A stretch of 64,000 bases of DNA from Corallincola holothuriorum. GTDB lineage: Bacteria > Pseudomonadota > Gammaproteobacteria > Enterobacterales > Neiellaceae. Position 1 is the stretch's first letter; each line of letters begins with the position of its first letter. Positions 27,840-35,196 of this stretch are shown here, piece after piece. The notes beneath the pieces were generated by a model. The model ran no database searches, was not told the DNA's origin, and saw only the letters and a program-made list of their open reading frames with translations. The translations under genes were made by a program, and so were the position numbers. Where the stretch lies: contig NZ_QPID01000007.1 of NCBI RefSeq assembly GCF_003336225.1, forward strand, positions 124,001-188,000. Direction: 5' to 3'.

Positions 27840-28322
27840 TCGAATTCGATGTGCATGAACAATCGAAATCAACTGTGCTTGGTACTTCGTTTGATGCCCA
27901 TTGCCAGGGAACGGAAGCACATACACCTCGGCCGAGCTTCCGGCTTTTCTCAGAGCTTGGCGCACAATCTTCTCGATTTTTTTCAACACAATAACAACCG
28001 CTTTGGGGTTCATTTGCGACACGCGCTCAGCGAACCGTTGGCTCTCTTCGATGAGTTTGGCTTCACGCTCTGCACACGGGAGCTTATCGACTGGCACTTG
28101 GCTTAGATCCTCGAGATAGTAGCCTGTTTGCCTCATGTACTCGAAGAACTCCGCATTAGTTGAGAATTTTTGACTCAAGGCAGATTCAAACGCACTTTTA
28201 GTATACGCGGTCATTAAGCTACGATCATAGAAAAACGTGCCTTCCGCTGGAGGGGACTCACCGATCAACAGCACTCGAACCTTCTCAGGCCTAAATTTCT
28301 CTCTGAGTTTTTCAATATCCAT
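27834..28322 (-). CDS. Integron cassette protein, uracil-DNA glycosylase-like fold
   Basis: 162 residues; ATG starts 9 bases after the R' box of the upstream attC, and the TAA stop lies in the R'' box of the downstream attC, the classic cassette layout. VRVLLIGESPPAEGTFFY near the N-terminus and LPFPGNGHQTKYQ near the C-terminus resemble the two active-site segments of UDG-superfamily proteins (a GESPP-like loop and a late His). Catalysis on DNA is not certain; related proteins are annotated only as hypothetical. Confidence 0.7.
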   Translation of the reverse strand: MDIEKLREKFRPEKVRVLLIGESPPAEGTFFYDRSLMTAYTKSAFESALSQKFSTNAEFFEYMRQTGYYLEDLSQVPVDKLPCAEREAKLIEESQRFAERVSQMNPKAVVIVLKKIEKIVRQALRKAGSSAEVYVLPFPGNGHQTKYQAQLISIVHAHRIRA

Positions 28323-28330
28323 CTTGTCAA

Positions 28331-28433
28331 ACCTAACACCGCTATGACCAGTGGTAATTTAGCTAATTAAAGTGTGCTATTTAAGCACATTTTAAGCCAC
28401 TCAGTGAGCGCCTGGTTGAGAGCTTTGTTAAGT
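28331..28433 (-). repeat. attC site between the two integron cassettes
   Basis: On the minus strand: R'' ACTTAAC (fits RYYYAAC, contains the upstream gene's TAA stop) and R' GTTAGGT (fits GTTRRRY), 103 bp apart. The arms pair imperfectly (CTTAACAAAGCTCTCAACCAG-like against CCTAACACCGCTATGACCAG-like, with unpaired bases) and the centre has a TGTGCT/AGCACA hairpin. This is a convincing attC. Confidence 0.85.
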
Positions 28434-28925
28434 GGTTAAGCATTCAACCTTTTGACAGTTTTCTCGAACCCATTCCTTTACATCATCTGATTCGATCGAA
28501 TCAATTTTTTTTACATTAAGGCCAATTTCAGAAACTTTGCTTTCAAAAGTTGAGTATGGGAAATACTGGGTTTCTAGGAGTAGAATGTATTGGGGATCGG
28601 CGTCTTTGTATCTTCGCGTTATTGTAATGCCTTTGATCGGCTTAGACCAACCTTCTATGTGGGCGCCTATGATAGGGGTACCATAAAACTCATCGATCTC
28701 ATTAATTTCGGTCGATTTTAAACTGTACCAGTCAGGATCACCAAGTTGACTCCCTCTGGCGCGGCGAAAGCCTCCGAACATATTAGTACATTCAAAGGAC
28801 TCTAAAGGCTGCTGAATTTGAACTGGAATTCTTCTTGGTTTCTGGTTGTTACTGCTCCTTGAAAATAGAGCGACCACAAGAGACAAAACTGCAATTATTA
28901 TCAGTACGATTTCAAAATGCGTCAT
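28428..28925 (-). CDS. Integron cassette protein of unknown function with N-terminal membrane anchor
   Basis: 165 residues. One N-terminal helix (about 5-22) followed by a basic linker and a soluble domain of alpha/beta character (KGITITRRYKDADPQYILLL). No family recognised. The stop codon overlaps the attC R'' box. As the cassette nearest the intI remnant it would be the most recently inserted. Confidence 0.7.
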   Translation of the reverse strand: MTHFEIVLIIIAVLSLVVALFSRSSNNQKPRRIPVQIQQPLESFECTNMFGGFRRARGSQLGDPDWYSLKSTEINEIDEFYGTPIIGAHIEGWSKPIKGITITRRYKDADPQYILLLETQYFPYSTFESKVSEIGLNVKKIDSIESDDVKEWVRENCQKVECLTT

Positions 28926-29050
28926 GTAGCAACCTTCAATATATGGGAGTGAACAGATAACAGCATTTTAGACCGCGGTCAGTATCAACACCTGCCACCG
29001 TCCATTTGAATTGGCTCCACTATACCTATCTAACTTGAACTCTATCAAGC
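28926..29050. other. Probable attI region and decayed 5' part of the integron
   Basis: Lies between the first cassette and the intI remnant, where attI would be expected. A GTTATCT on the minus strand (28955-28961) could be the recombination point, but it does not match GTTRRRY. No intact intI 5' part is readable. Confidence 0.35.
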
Positions 29051-29272
29051 CGTTAGGTCACGCTCTTCTATACAGGTTTTGAAGGTCTGAAATATACAAC
29101 TAAGAACTCGGCTCTCAAGGGAACCGACATTACAACGGTGCAAGAGTGACTCTGACAAACCAACTTAAAGACAACCCAGATCTACACCCATGTGGAGGGT
29201 GATCGCCATGCAGGCACCACCAGCCCGATTGATTTTATCGCCGATGAATATGCGAGGGGGCATGATGCACAT
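29051..29272 (+). pseudogene. intI: 3' remnant of an integron integrase gene (intI)
   Basis: In one frame the DNA reads GTDITTVQE, two stop codons, then QTN, LKTTQIYTHVEGDRHAG and TTSPIDFI. This corresponds to the IntI C-terminus: the LGH motif is lost by mutation to stops, but the catalytic-Tyr box (IYTHV) and the IntI-type ending (GTTSPxD) are clear. Another stop lies at 29054-29056, and the FRHSFAT-like part is not readable. It is divergent to the cassettes, exactly as in a functional integron. Integrase activity is lost. Confidence 0.82.
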
Positions 29273-29303
29273 AAAAAAGAGGTACTCGAAGTGCCTCTTT
29301 TTT
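29273..29303 (+). terminator. Terminator after the intI remnant
   Basis: AAAAAAGAGGTAC, loop TCGAA, GTGCCTCTTTTTT: a 13-bp stem with one T-G pair and a run of six T. Probably the old intI terminator; it could also serve the convergent minus-strand operon. Confidence 0.8.
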
Positions 29304-29348
29304 ATCACGAGTTCTATCGTGATTTATATTGCAGCTAAATGCGCGCGC

Positions 29349-29501
29349 CTAAAACAGCGTATAGATAAATGTTGCCAGTGCGCTCTGTTGTGTCACAACA
29401 ACCAAAGAGCCAAGTAACGCCAAGATCACCACAATCGGCAATAACCACATCTTTTTTCTTACCCGCATAAAACGCCACAGGTCACCGATAAACTCTACCA
29501 T
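29349..29501 (-). CDS. DUF5989 family small membrane protein (50 aa)
   Basis: ATG at 29501 overlaps the stop of the SxtJ-like gene (TAATG). The product MVEFIGDLWRFMRVRKKMWL then has one membrane helix (PIVVILALLGSLVVV). It matches the short DUF5989 proteins that accompany carbamoyltransferase-SxtJ pairs. No activity is known. Confidence 0.82.
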   Translation of the reverse strand: MVEFIGDLWRFMRVRKKMWLLPIVVILALLGSLVVVTQQSALATFIYTLF

Positions 29502-29911
29502 TAGAAAGGGTTCTCCATCTGTTTCTTGTCCAGCGCTTGGCGGCGCTCTTTGTAACTGTCTCTTTTGGGATCAAAACCCTGCTTAAAGTGCAATTTGCCA
29601 CGCCAGTACAACCAGCTACCCAATGGCAATAGGAGCAGGAAGAATACCACGCCCAAAATCAGCCGCGTATTGATCCAACCTAACGCCAGCGCGATCACTA
29701 TCCATACCCGAAATAGCGGGTAGATAGCCACTGGCAGTAGCAAAGCAATCAACGCAATCAATGAGCCAGCATAAACTGGCCACAATGAACGCTCATAACC
29801 AAACCACCAGGGCAACAAGGCCCAGAAGAACAGGGCGAGCAGCGCAGCAAAACCTAAACCAAATTTACGCAGTTCAGTTTTATTGTCTGCCTCAATCATG
29901 GGGGCATTCAT
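29501..29911 (-). CDS. SxtJ-family membrane protein
   Basis: 136 residues with three or four hydrophobic helices (LGFAALLALFFWALLPWW; PVYAGSLIALIALLLP; LGVVFFLLLLPLGSWLYW) and a basic cytoplasmic C-terminus (DPKRDSYKERRQALDKKQ). It overlaps the carbamoyltransferase gene by one base and the DUF5989 gene by three. SxtJ-type proteins are named from the saxitoxin cluster but are widespread beside carbamoyltransferases with unknown roles. Confidence 0.82.
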   Translation of the reverse strand: MNAPMIEADNKTELRKFGLGFAALLALFFWALLPWWFGYERSLWPVYAGSLIALIALLLPVAIYPLFRVWIVIALALGWINTRLILGVVFFLLLLPLGSWLYWRGKLHFKQGFDPKRDSYKERRQALDKKQMENPF

Positions 29912-31749
29912 TAGTCGAGTTCAAACTCCCGTTGTTTTGCCGTAGCAATCGCCTCTGCAGGCATATCGGCTTTGTCGAGGCGCCAATGACCTAGCACCAA
30001 GGTATCCATCTCTGTCGATAAAAAGCAGTCGATAGCGTCATCAGGGCTGCATACCGGGGGTTCACCACGCACATTAAACGAGGTATTAATCACCATAGGT
30101 ACACCGCTTTGCTCAGCAAAGGCGCTAATCAACTGATGGTATTTAGGGTTAGTTTCTTGATGCACCGTCTGCACCCTTGCCGAATAGTCCACATGGGTGA
30201 TAGCAGGCAGGGTTGAGCGTTGATATTTCAACCGCTCAATGCCAAATGCGGGCATGTCGTCGCCTTCCGGTAGATGATGCTGTTTAGCGACGTCGGCGAC
30301 CAGCAGCATGTAGGGGCTGGCACAATCCATATTGAAGTAGTCACTGACATTTTCAGCCAACACCGATGGCGCGAACGGTCGGAATGACTCGCGATATTTG
30401 ATCTTTAAGTTCATCACCGACTGCATCTGTTGGCTGCGTGGATCACCAAGGATCGAACGATTACCTAAAGCGCGAGGACCAAATTCCATTCGACCTTGGA
30501 ACCAGCCAATCACGCGGTCAGATGCCAACTCGCCTGCCACTTTCTGCATCAGGCGACCATCATCTAACAACTCGGCCGGCAGCCCCCGTTGTTGAAGTAT
30601 CTTGTCAACATCATCATCACTGTATTCTGGCCCCAGGTAACTGCCCTTCTGCAGATCCGTGCCATTCAACTCCCGTGGCTGGCCACAATGCTGATACACA
30701 CCCGACATGGCAGCACCCAACGCCCCACCAGCATCCCCTGCGGCAGGCTGGATCCAGATATCGTTGAAAACGCCGGCTTCCAGTAGCTTGCCGTTGGCGA
30801 CACAATTGAGGGCCACTCCCCCAGCGAGGCAAATATTCTCGCAACCAGTTTCAGCTTTCAGGCTTTGCGCGAGTTTAATTACCACCTCTTCGGTGACCAC
30901 CTGGATCGAACGTGCCAGATCCATCTCTTTCTGTGACACATCAGACTCTTCACTACGGGGCTCGCCGCCGAAAAGCTGATGAAACTTAGAAGATGTCATG
31001 GTGCTACCCGTCACATAACTGAAGTAACTCAAATCTAAACGGAAGCTACCATCAGCCTTAATGTCGATAAGGTGTTTACGGATAAGATCTGCGTATTTGG
31101 GCTCACCATAAGGGGCTAAGCCCATCAACTTATATTCGCCAGAATTCACCTTAAAGCCGCAGTAATAGGTGAATGCGGAGTAAAGCAACCCGAGTGAGTG
31201 GGGAAAACGGATCTCCCAGAGCGGCTGCAGATCATTACCCTCGCCCAACCAGGCGCTACTGGTCGCCCATTCGCCAACACCATCAAGACAAAGCACAGCG
31301 GCTTTTTCAAACGGGCTAGGAAAAAACGCGGAAGCTGCATGGGATTGATGGTGTTCAGCAAACAGCAGTTTGGGTAGTTCAGCCTTGCTAACACCAGACA
31401 TCTGGCTCAATTCGCGACGTAATAGGCTCTTAAGATACAACTTCTCTTTCAGCCAGATCGGCATCGCCCGCACGAACGAGGCAAATCCCCGAGGTGCTGA
31501 CGCCATATAGGTTTCCAGTAAGCGTTCAAACTTAAGCAACGGCTTATCGTAAAAAACGATATGGTCAAGATCGGTCAACTGACAGCCTGCGGTATCCAGG
31601 CAATACTGGATCGACTGCACAGGAAACGAGGGATCGTGCTTTTTACGACTAAATCGCTCTTCCTGCGCTGCTGCAATAATCAGCCCATCTTCAACCAGTG
31701 CCGCAGCACTGTCATGGTAGAGGGCGGAGATACCAAGAATTCGGGTCAT
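29911..31749 (-). CDS. NodU/CmcH-family carbamoyltransferase
   Basis: 612 residues from the ATG at 31749; a GTG at 31761 would add four. Family hallmarks: ILGISALYHDSAAALVEDG, the metal histidines in AEHHQSHAASAFF, GGVALNCVANGKL, and GRMEFGPRALGNRSIL with VINTSFNVRGEPPVCSP in the YrdC-like C-terminal part. These enzymes move a carbamoyl group from carbamoyl phosphate to a hydroxyl on a sugar or secondary metabolite. Acceptor unknown here. First gene of a three-gene operon; no toxin-biosynthesis genes are nearby. Confidence 0.9.
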   Translation of the reverse strand: MTRILGISALYHDSAAALVEDGLIIAAAQEERFSRKKHDPSFPVQSIQYCLDTAGCQLTDLDHIVFYDKPLLKFERLLETYMASAPRGFASFVRAMPIWLKEKLYLKSLLRRELSQMSGVSKAELPKLLFAEHHQSHAASAFFPSPFEKAAVLCLDGVGEWATSSAWLGEGNDLQPLWEIRFPHSLGLLYSAFTYYCGFKVNSGEYKLMGLAPYGEPKYADLIRKHLIDIKADGSFRLDLSYFSYVTGSTMTSSKFHQLFGGEPRSEESDVSQKEMDLARSIQVVTEEVVIKLAQSLKAETGCENICLAGGVALNCVANGKLLEAGVFNDIWIQPAAGDAGGALGAAMSGVYQHCGQPRELNGTDLQKGSYLGPEYSDDDVDKILQQRGLPAELLDDGRLMQKVAGELASDRVIGWFQGRMEFGPRALGNRSILGDPRSQQMQSVMNLKIKYRESFRPFAPSVLAENVSDYFNMDCASPYMLLVADVAKQHHLPEGDDMPAFGIERLKYQRSTLPAITHVDYSARVQTVHQETNPKYHQLISAFAEQSGVPMVINTSFNVRGEPPVCSPDDAIDCFLSTEMDTLVLGHWRLDKADMPAEAIATAKQREFELD

Positions 31750-31848
31750 GTCCTGCTTCACACTTCTGGGAGTGCGGGCAGTCTAGAGCCCCGCCAACAT
31801 TGAAGCAACGACCAGTTTTAGCTAGTGTGAGGCGCTTAAAAACTTAAG

Positions 31849-33714
31849 ATGGCCAACGCATTTATGGGTTCTCACAATATCAAATCTAGATCTCGTCTAT
31901 TTCTAATCCTAACTTTGCTGAGCCCCGTCATATTTTTTGTCCTGCTTGAGCTCATATTAAGAGCCGCAGGTTTTGGCCACACCTACCCGCTGTTCGTTGA
32001 CGCCAAAGGAATGCCTGGCTATCTGCAAGCCAGCGATCAGGTGATCAAACGCTATTTCAACGACCCCAAACAAGCACCGAATGTCAGCATTGATACGATC
32101 TACTTCAAAAAAGAAAAGCCAGCGGCAACGTTCCGCGTAGTCGTTCAAGGTGGCTCTAGCGCGGCAGGTTTTCCTTATGGCCGTTGGGGTGGTTTAGCCG
32201 GCATGTTGAATGACCGGCTGGAAGCCAGTTTTCCAGACAAAGATATAGAAGTGATCACCACGGCCATGAGTGCGGTCAATAGCTACACCATGCTCGACCT
32301 AGTCGATGAGATCATCGCCATCCAACCGGATGCCGTGCTTATCTATGCTGGCCATAACGAGTACATTGGTGTCATGGGCGCGGGTTCAGCACTCACTTCA
32401 GCCCAAAGCCATGGTGCCAAGCTTTTGTTTTTAAAATTAAAAGATCTCCGCATCTATCAATTAATGCAACGGGTTATGGGTCTATTCAGCCCTGCACCAC
32501 CCGCCGCTCAAGGTGGCGCCGCCCGCAGCACATTAATGGCAAAAGCAGCCGCAAATCGCGAAATCCCCTACCAATCGGAGATCTTCGATCAAGGGCAGCA
32601 ACAGTTCGCCAGTAACTTGCAGTTAATCCTGAGTAAATATCAGCAAGCCAATATCCCGGTGATGCTAGGCACGTTGGCCAGTAATGAAGGTGACCAAAAG
32701 CCGTTTGTCAGTGATCCAACAAAAGAATCAACGACTGCGTGGCAACAGAAATGGCAAGTTTATGAACAAGCAATGGCGGATGGTCAGTACCCCAATGCAT
32801 TAGCTGCCGCTAGCCAATTAGCACAACAATTTGATACCGCAAACAGCTGGTTTGCCGTCGGCCAAGCACTGCTCGCCAGCGGAGAAAACGAAGCAGCGCG
32901 CAACGCGTTATTGGCGGCAAAAGATCGCGATCAACTGCGTTTTCGCGCCCCTGAAGAGATGAATACCATCATCAAAAATGTGGCTGAGCAATTTTCTGCG
33001 CCGTTAGTCGATGTACAGCAATATTTCGTTATGCACTCAAAAGACGGCATCATCGGCAATAGTTTGATGCTGGAACACTTACACCCCAATAAACGCGGCT
33101 ATTTTCTTCTGGCAGAAAGTTATTTTAATACCATGAAGAAAACTGCTCTTCTGCAAGATTGGTCGCAAGCCCAGCCAAGTGCAAAAGCGTGGCGCGAAGT
33201 GCCGATAACAGAGGTAGACGCGATACTGGCAGACTATAAAATCGCCACGTTAAAAGCGGACTTTCCATTTACCGCCACACCATACAAAGTGAGTTTCCCG
33301 ACGCCCAACGACACAGTGACCCAGCTGGCACTAGCCCGCCAGTCAGGGCAGCAGGGTTGGATCGCCAACATGCAAAGCTTGCTCGGCTATTACCGGCAGC
33401 AGCAAGATCACCCACAGGCCCTCATCGTGGCACGTATGCTGGCACAAGCGTTCCCCAGTCAACACGGGCCGCAATTCGCGTCAGGGATGCTATTCCTCGG
33501 TTTAAAAGAGTACCCGCGGGCAATCAAGTATCTACATAAAGCCTTGGCGCTGGAACCACGCAATAGTGAAGCAAGAAAAGCCTTAATTTACGCCTTGGCC
33601 AACACCGGCGCCAGCCAACAAGCAAACGCCGAGCTGGAAATATTGCAGCAACAACTGGGCAACGACCCCGTGATTAAAAGCTTGGAACGAACCATTCAAG
33701 CAGCAAAACAGTAA
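31849..33714 (+). CDS. SGNH/GDSL-type hydrolase with C-terminal TPR repeats
   Basis: 621 residues, divergent to the carbamoyltransferase operon. N-terminal membrane anchor (about 17-40), then an SGNH-like domain: VVVQGGSSAAGFP (block I-like Ser near 102), MSAVNSYTMLDLV, YAGHNEYIG (block III), and LEHLHPNKRGYFLLAE (late His near 410). Residues about 530-620 hold TPR-like helices. The SGNH domain probably faces the periplasm and may act on an ester of a cell-surface glycan. A start at 31864 is also possible. Confidence 0.8.
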   Translation: MANAFMGSHNIKSRSRLFLILTLLSPVIFFVLLELILRAAGFGHTYPLFVDAKGMPGYLQASDQVIKRYFNDPKQAPNVSIDTIYFKKEKPAATFRVVVQGGSSAAGFPYGRWGGLAGMLNDRLEASFPDKDIEVITTAMSAVNSYTMLDLVDEIIAIQPDAVLIYAGHNEYIGVMGAGSALTSAQSHGAKLLFLKLKDLRIYQLMQRVMGLFSPAPPAAQGGAARSTLMAKAAANREIPYQSEIFDQGQQQFASNLQLILSKYQQANIPVMLGTLASNEGDQKPFVSDPTKESTTAWQQKWQVYEQAMADGQYPNALAAASQLAQQFDTANSWFAVGQALLASGENEAARNALLAAKDRDQLRFRAPEEMNTIIKNVAEQFSAPLVDVQQYFVMHSKDGIIGNSLMLEHLHPNKRGYFLLAESYFNTMKKTALLQDWSQAQPSAKAWREVPITEVDAILADYKIATLKADFPFTATPYKVSFPTPNDTVTQLALARQSGQQGWIANMQSLLGYYRQQQDHPQALIVARMLAQAFPSQHGPQFASGMLFLGLKEYPRAIKYLHKALALEPRNSEARKALIYALANTGASQQANAELEILQQQLGNDPVIKSLERTIQAAKQ

Positions 33715-33726
33715 AGCGCGATATTA

Positions 33727-33764
33727 ACGGCCGTAGTATCACGACCTTAACGTGGTGCGGCCGT
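33727..33764 (+). terminator. Inverted repeat after the SGNH-TPR gene
   Basis: ACGGCCG pairs with CGGCCGT across 24 bases that contain an inner CACG/CGTG stem. No U-run follows, so termination is uncertain. Confidence 0.4.
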
Positions 33765-33820
33765 CATTTATCGTCAACGTAGCGTCCCCACCGACAGACC
33801 TAAACCGCTGTCGCCAATGT

Positions 33821-33885
33821 TTAAATAAACGCACATGTTTACTTCATTCTAATGACCATCTATGTTAACTAATATGTTTATTTAA
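33821..33885. promoter_or_regulatory. Inverted repeat region upstream of the Fe-S-type regulator
   Basis: TTAAATAAAC (33821-33830) and GTTTATTTAA (33876-33885) form a perfect 10-bp inverted repeat 45 bases apart. A TGACCAT/ATGGTCA pair is interleaved with it. It lies 77-141 bp before the regulator start. It may be an operator pair, possibly autoregulatory. Confidence 0.4.
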
Positions 33886-33961
33886 TAAATGGTCACACCC
33901 TACATTGACCACCCGCTCCCATGGCCAAAGCTGGCATCGGGCTGAGAATCAAGGAGTTCCT

Positions 33962-34582
33962 ATGCAAGCAAGTGCAGATAAGCTGTTGTACCTGCTAAAA
34001 ACCCGCGGTGCACTGACGGCACAGCAGTGTGGCGAAATACTTGAAATGACCTCCATGGGGGCGAGAAAACACCTGCAACAACTGGCAGCGCAAGCGCTGG
34101 TTAGTTATGAAGATATCGCCAGTAAAAAAGGCCGTCCCAATCGCTTTTGGCAACTCAGCGACAAGGGACATGCCCGTTTTCCTGATCGCCATGCCGATCT
34201 GACTCTGCAGCTGATTGATTCGGTTAAAGCCGTGTTTGGCGACGATGGATTAGACCAGCTAATAGCCAAGCGAGAGACCGAGCTTACTGCCGCCTATTTA
34301 GCCGCACTTAGTGACCTACCGCTGGCGCAAAGAGTGCAAAAACTTGCCGCGCTAAGAGAAAAAGAGGGATATATGGCGTCGGTTCAACAGATAGAAAACG
34401 GCTGGTTGCTGATTGAAGATCATTGCCCTATCTGTGCTGCAGCGCAACAATGCCAAGGCTTTTGCCGTGCAGAGCTACGCCTGTTTCAAACCTGTATTGG
34501 CGAGCATGGGACGGTAGAAAGAACGGAATATTTACTCGAAGGTGCTAGGCGCTGCGCCTACCAAATAACCATGAAGATGTAA
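33962..34582 (+). CDS. DeoR/SufR-like helix-turn-helix regulator with a probable Fe-S cluster
   Basis: 206 residues from ATG at 33962, fixed by AAGGAG 5-8 bases upstream; an upstream GTG/TTG extension has no support. The N-terminal winged helix-turn-helix (about 5-65; GALTAQQCGEILEMTSMGARKHLQQL) precedes a helical middle. The C-terminus has four cysteines in CPICAAAQQCQGFC followed by E, the pattern of SufR-type regulators that ligate an Fe-S cluster. No suf genes are near, so the target is unknown. Confidence 0.8.
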   Translation: MQASADKLLYLLKTRGALTAQQCGEILEMTSMGARKHLQQLAAQALVSYEDIASKKGRPNRFWQLSDKGHARFPDRHADLTLQLIDSVKAVFGDDGLDQLIAKRETELTAAYLAALSDLPLAQRVQKLAALREKEGYMASVQQIENGWLLIEDHCPICAAAQQCQGFCRAELRLFQTCIGEHGTVERTEYLLEGARRCAYQITMKM

Positions 34583-34686
34583 GATCCTCCCTCTCAATAC
34601 GGTCGTATATGTATTCAGGAAAGCTTTTTGCATGCCGATAACAGTGTAGACGGTTAGTTGACACCGAAAGGTGCAAGGGGGATCGG

Positions 34687-35070
34687 ATGAAACACTCCCC
34701 AGTAGTAGTAGTACAAAAACAGCAATACCCTCTAAACCAGCAAACGACACCGCAAGATGTCAAAGTTAGGCGACCATTAAAGCATGCCGCCAACTGGGTC
34801 AATCAAGTGGTTGCCCAACTAGAACAAAATGGCGGCGTCAGCTTTCGCGACCGGCAGGGTCACCTGATTTTGGTCACCAAAAGTGCCAAACACAGCGGAT
34901 ACTGGCAAGCAACCTGGTTTAAACCTGAAGGCCCTTACCAAGACCAACTGTCCCACACAGCAAAACAGCTCATTCTTAATTTAGCGCCGATGATATGCGA
35001 ATGGCTAGCGCCAAGCGGATTTGAAAGACAGGTCAATCGCTGGCTTCGTCTCAAACCACATCCGCTATAA
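34687..35070 (+). CDS. Hypothetical protein (127 aa)
   Basis: ATG at 34687 with AAGGGGGA about 7 bases upstream. Basic, soluble, no signal peptide. Segments VNQVVAQLEQNGGVSFRDRQ and SGYWQATWFKPEGPYQD suggest a small alpha/beta domain. No family recognised. Separated from glgX by an inverted repeat. Confidence 0.7.
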   Translation: MKHSPVVVVQKQQYPLNQQTTPQDVKVRRPLKHAANWVNQVVAQLEQNGGVSFRDRQGHLILVTKSAKHSGYWQATWFKPEGPYQDQLSHTAKQLILNLAPMICEWLAPSGFERQVNRWLRLKPHPL

Positions 35071-35119
35071 ATTGGATAGTAAGCAAAGGTATCGCTCGCA
35101 TGCTTTTTTAAACAGAATA

Positions 35120-35149
35120 AATTAACGGTTGGAGCTTCTACCGTTAATT
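35120..35149. promoter_or_regulatory. Inverted repeat upstream of glgX
   Basis: AATTAACGGT, 10-base spacer, ACCGTTAATT: a perfect 10-bp repeat ending 47 bp before the glgX ATG. No T-run follows, so an operator is more likely than a terminator. Confidence 0.45.
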
Positions 35150-35196
35150 GCTTAAACTGGCCTCAATCTCAAGCTATTGCAGAGTGTTTGTATCTT

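Noticed and set aside
29190-29417. 75-codon open frame beginning MWRVIAM
   Set aside because: It is a different frame of the intI remnant; the other frame gives the clear IYTHV/GTTSPID recombinase ending.
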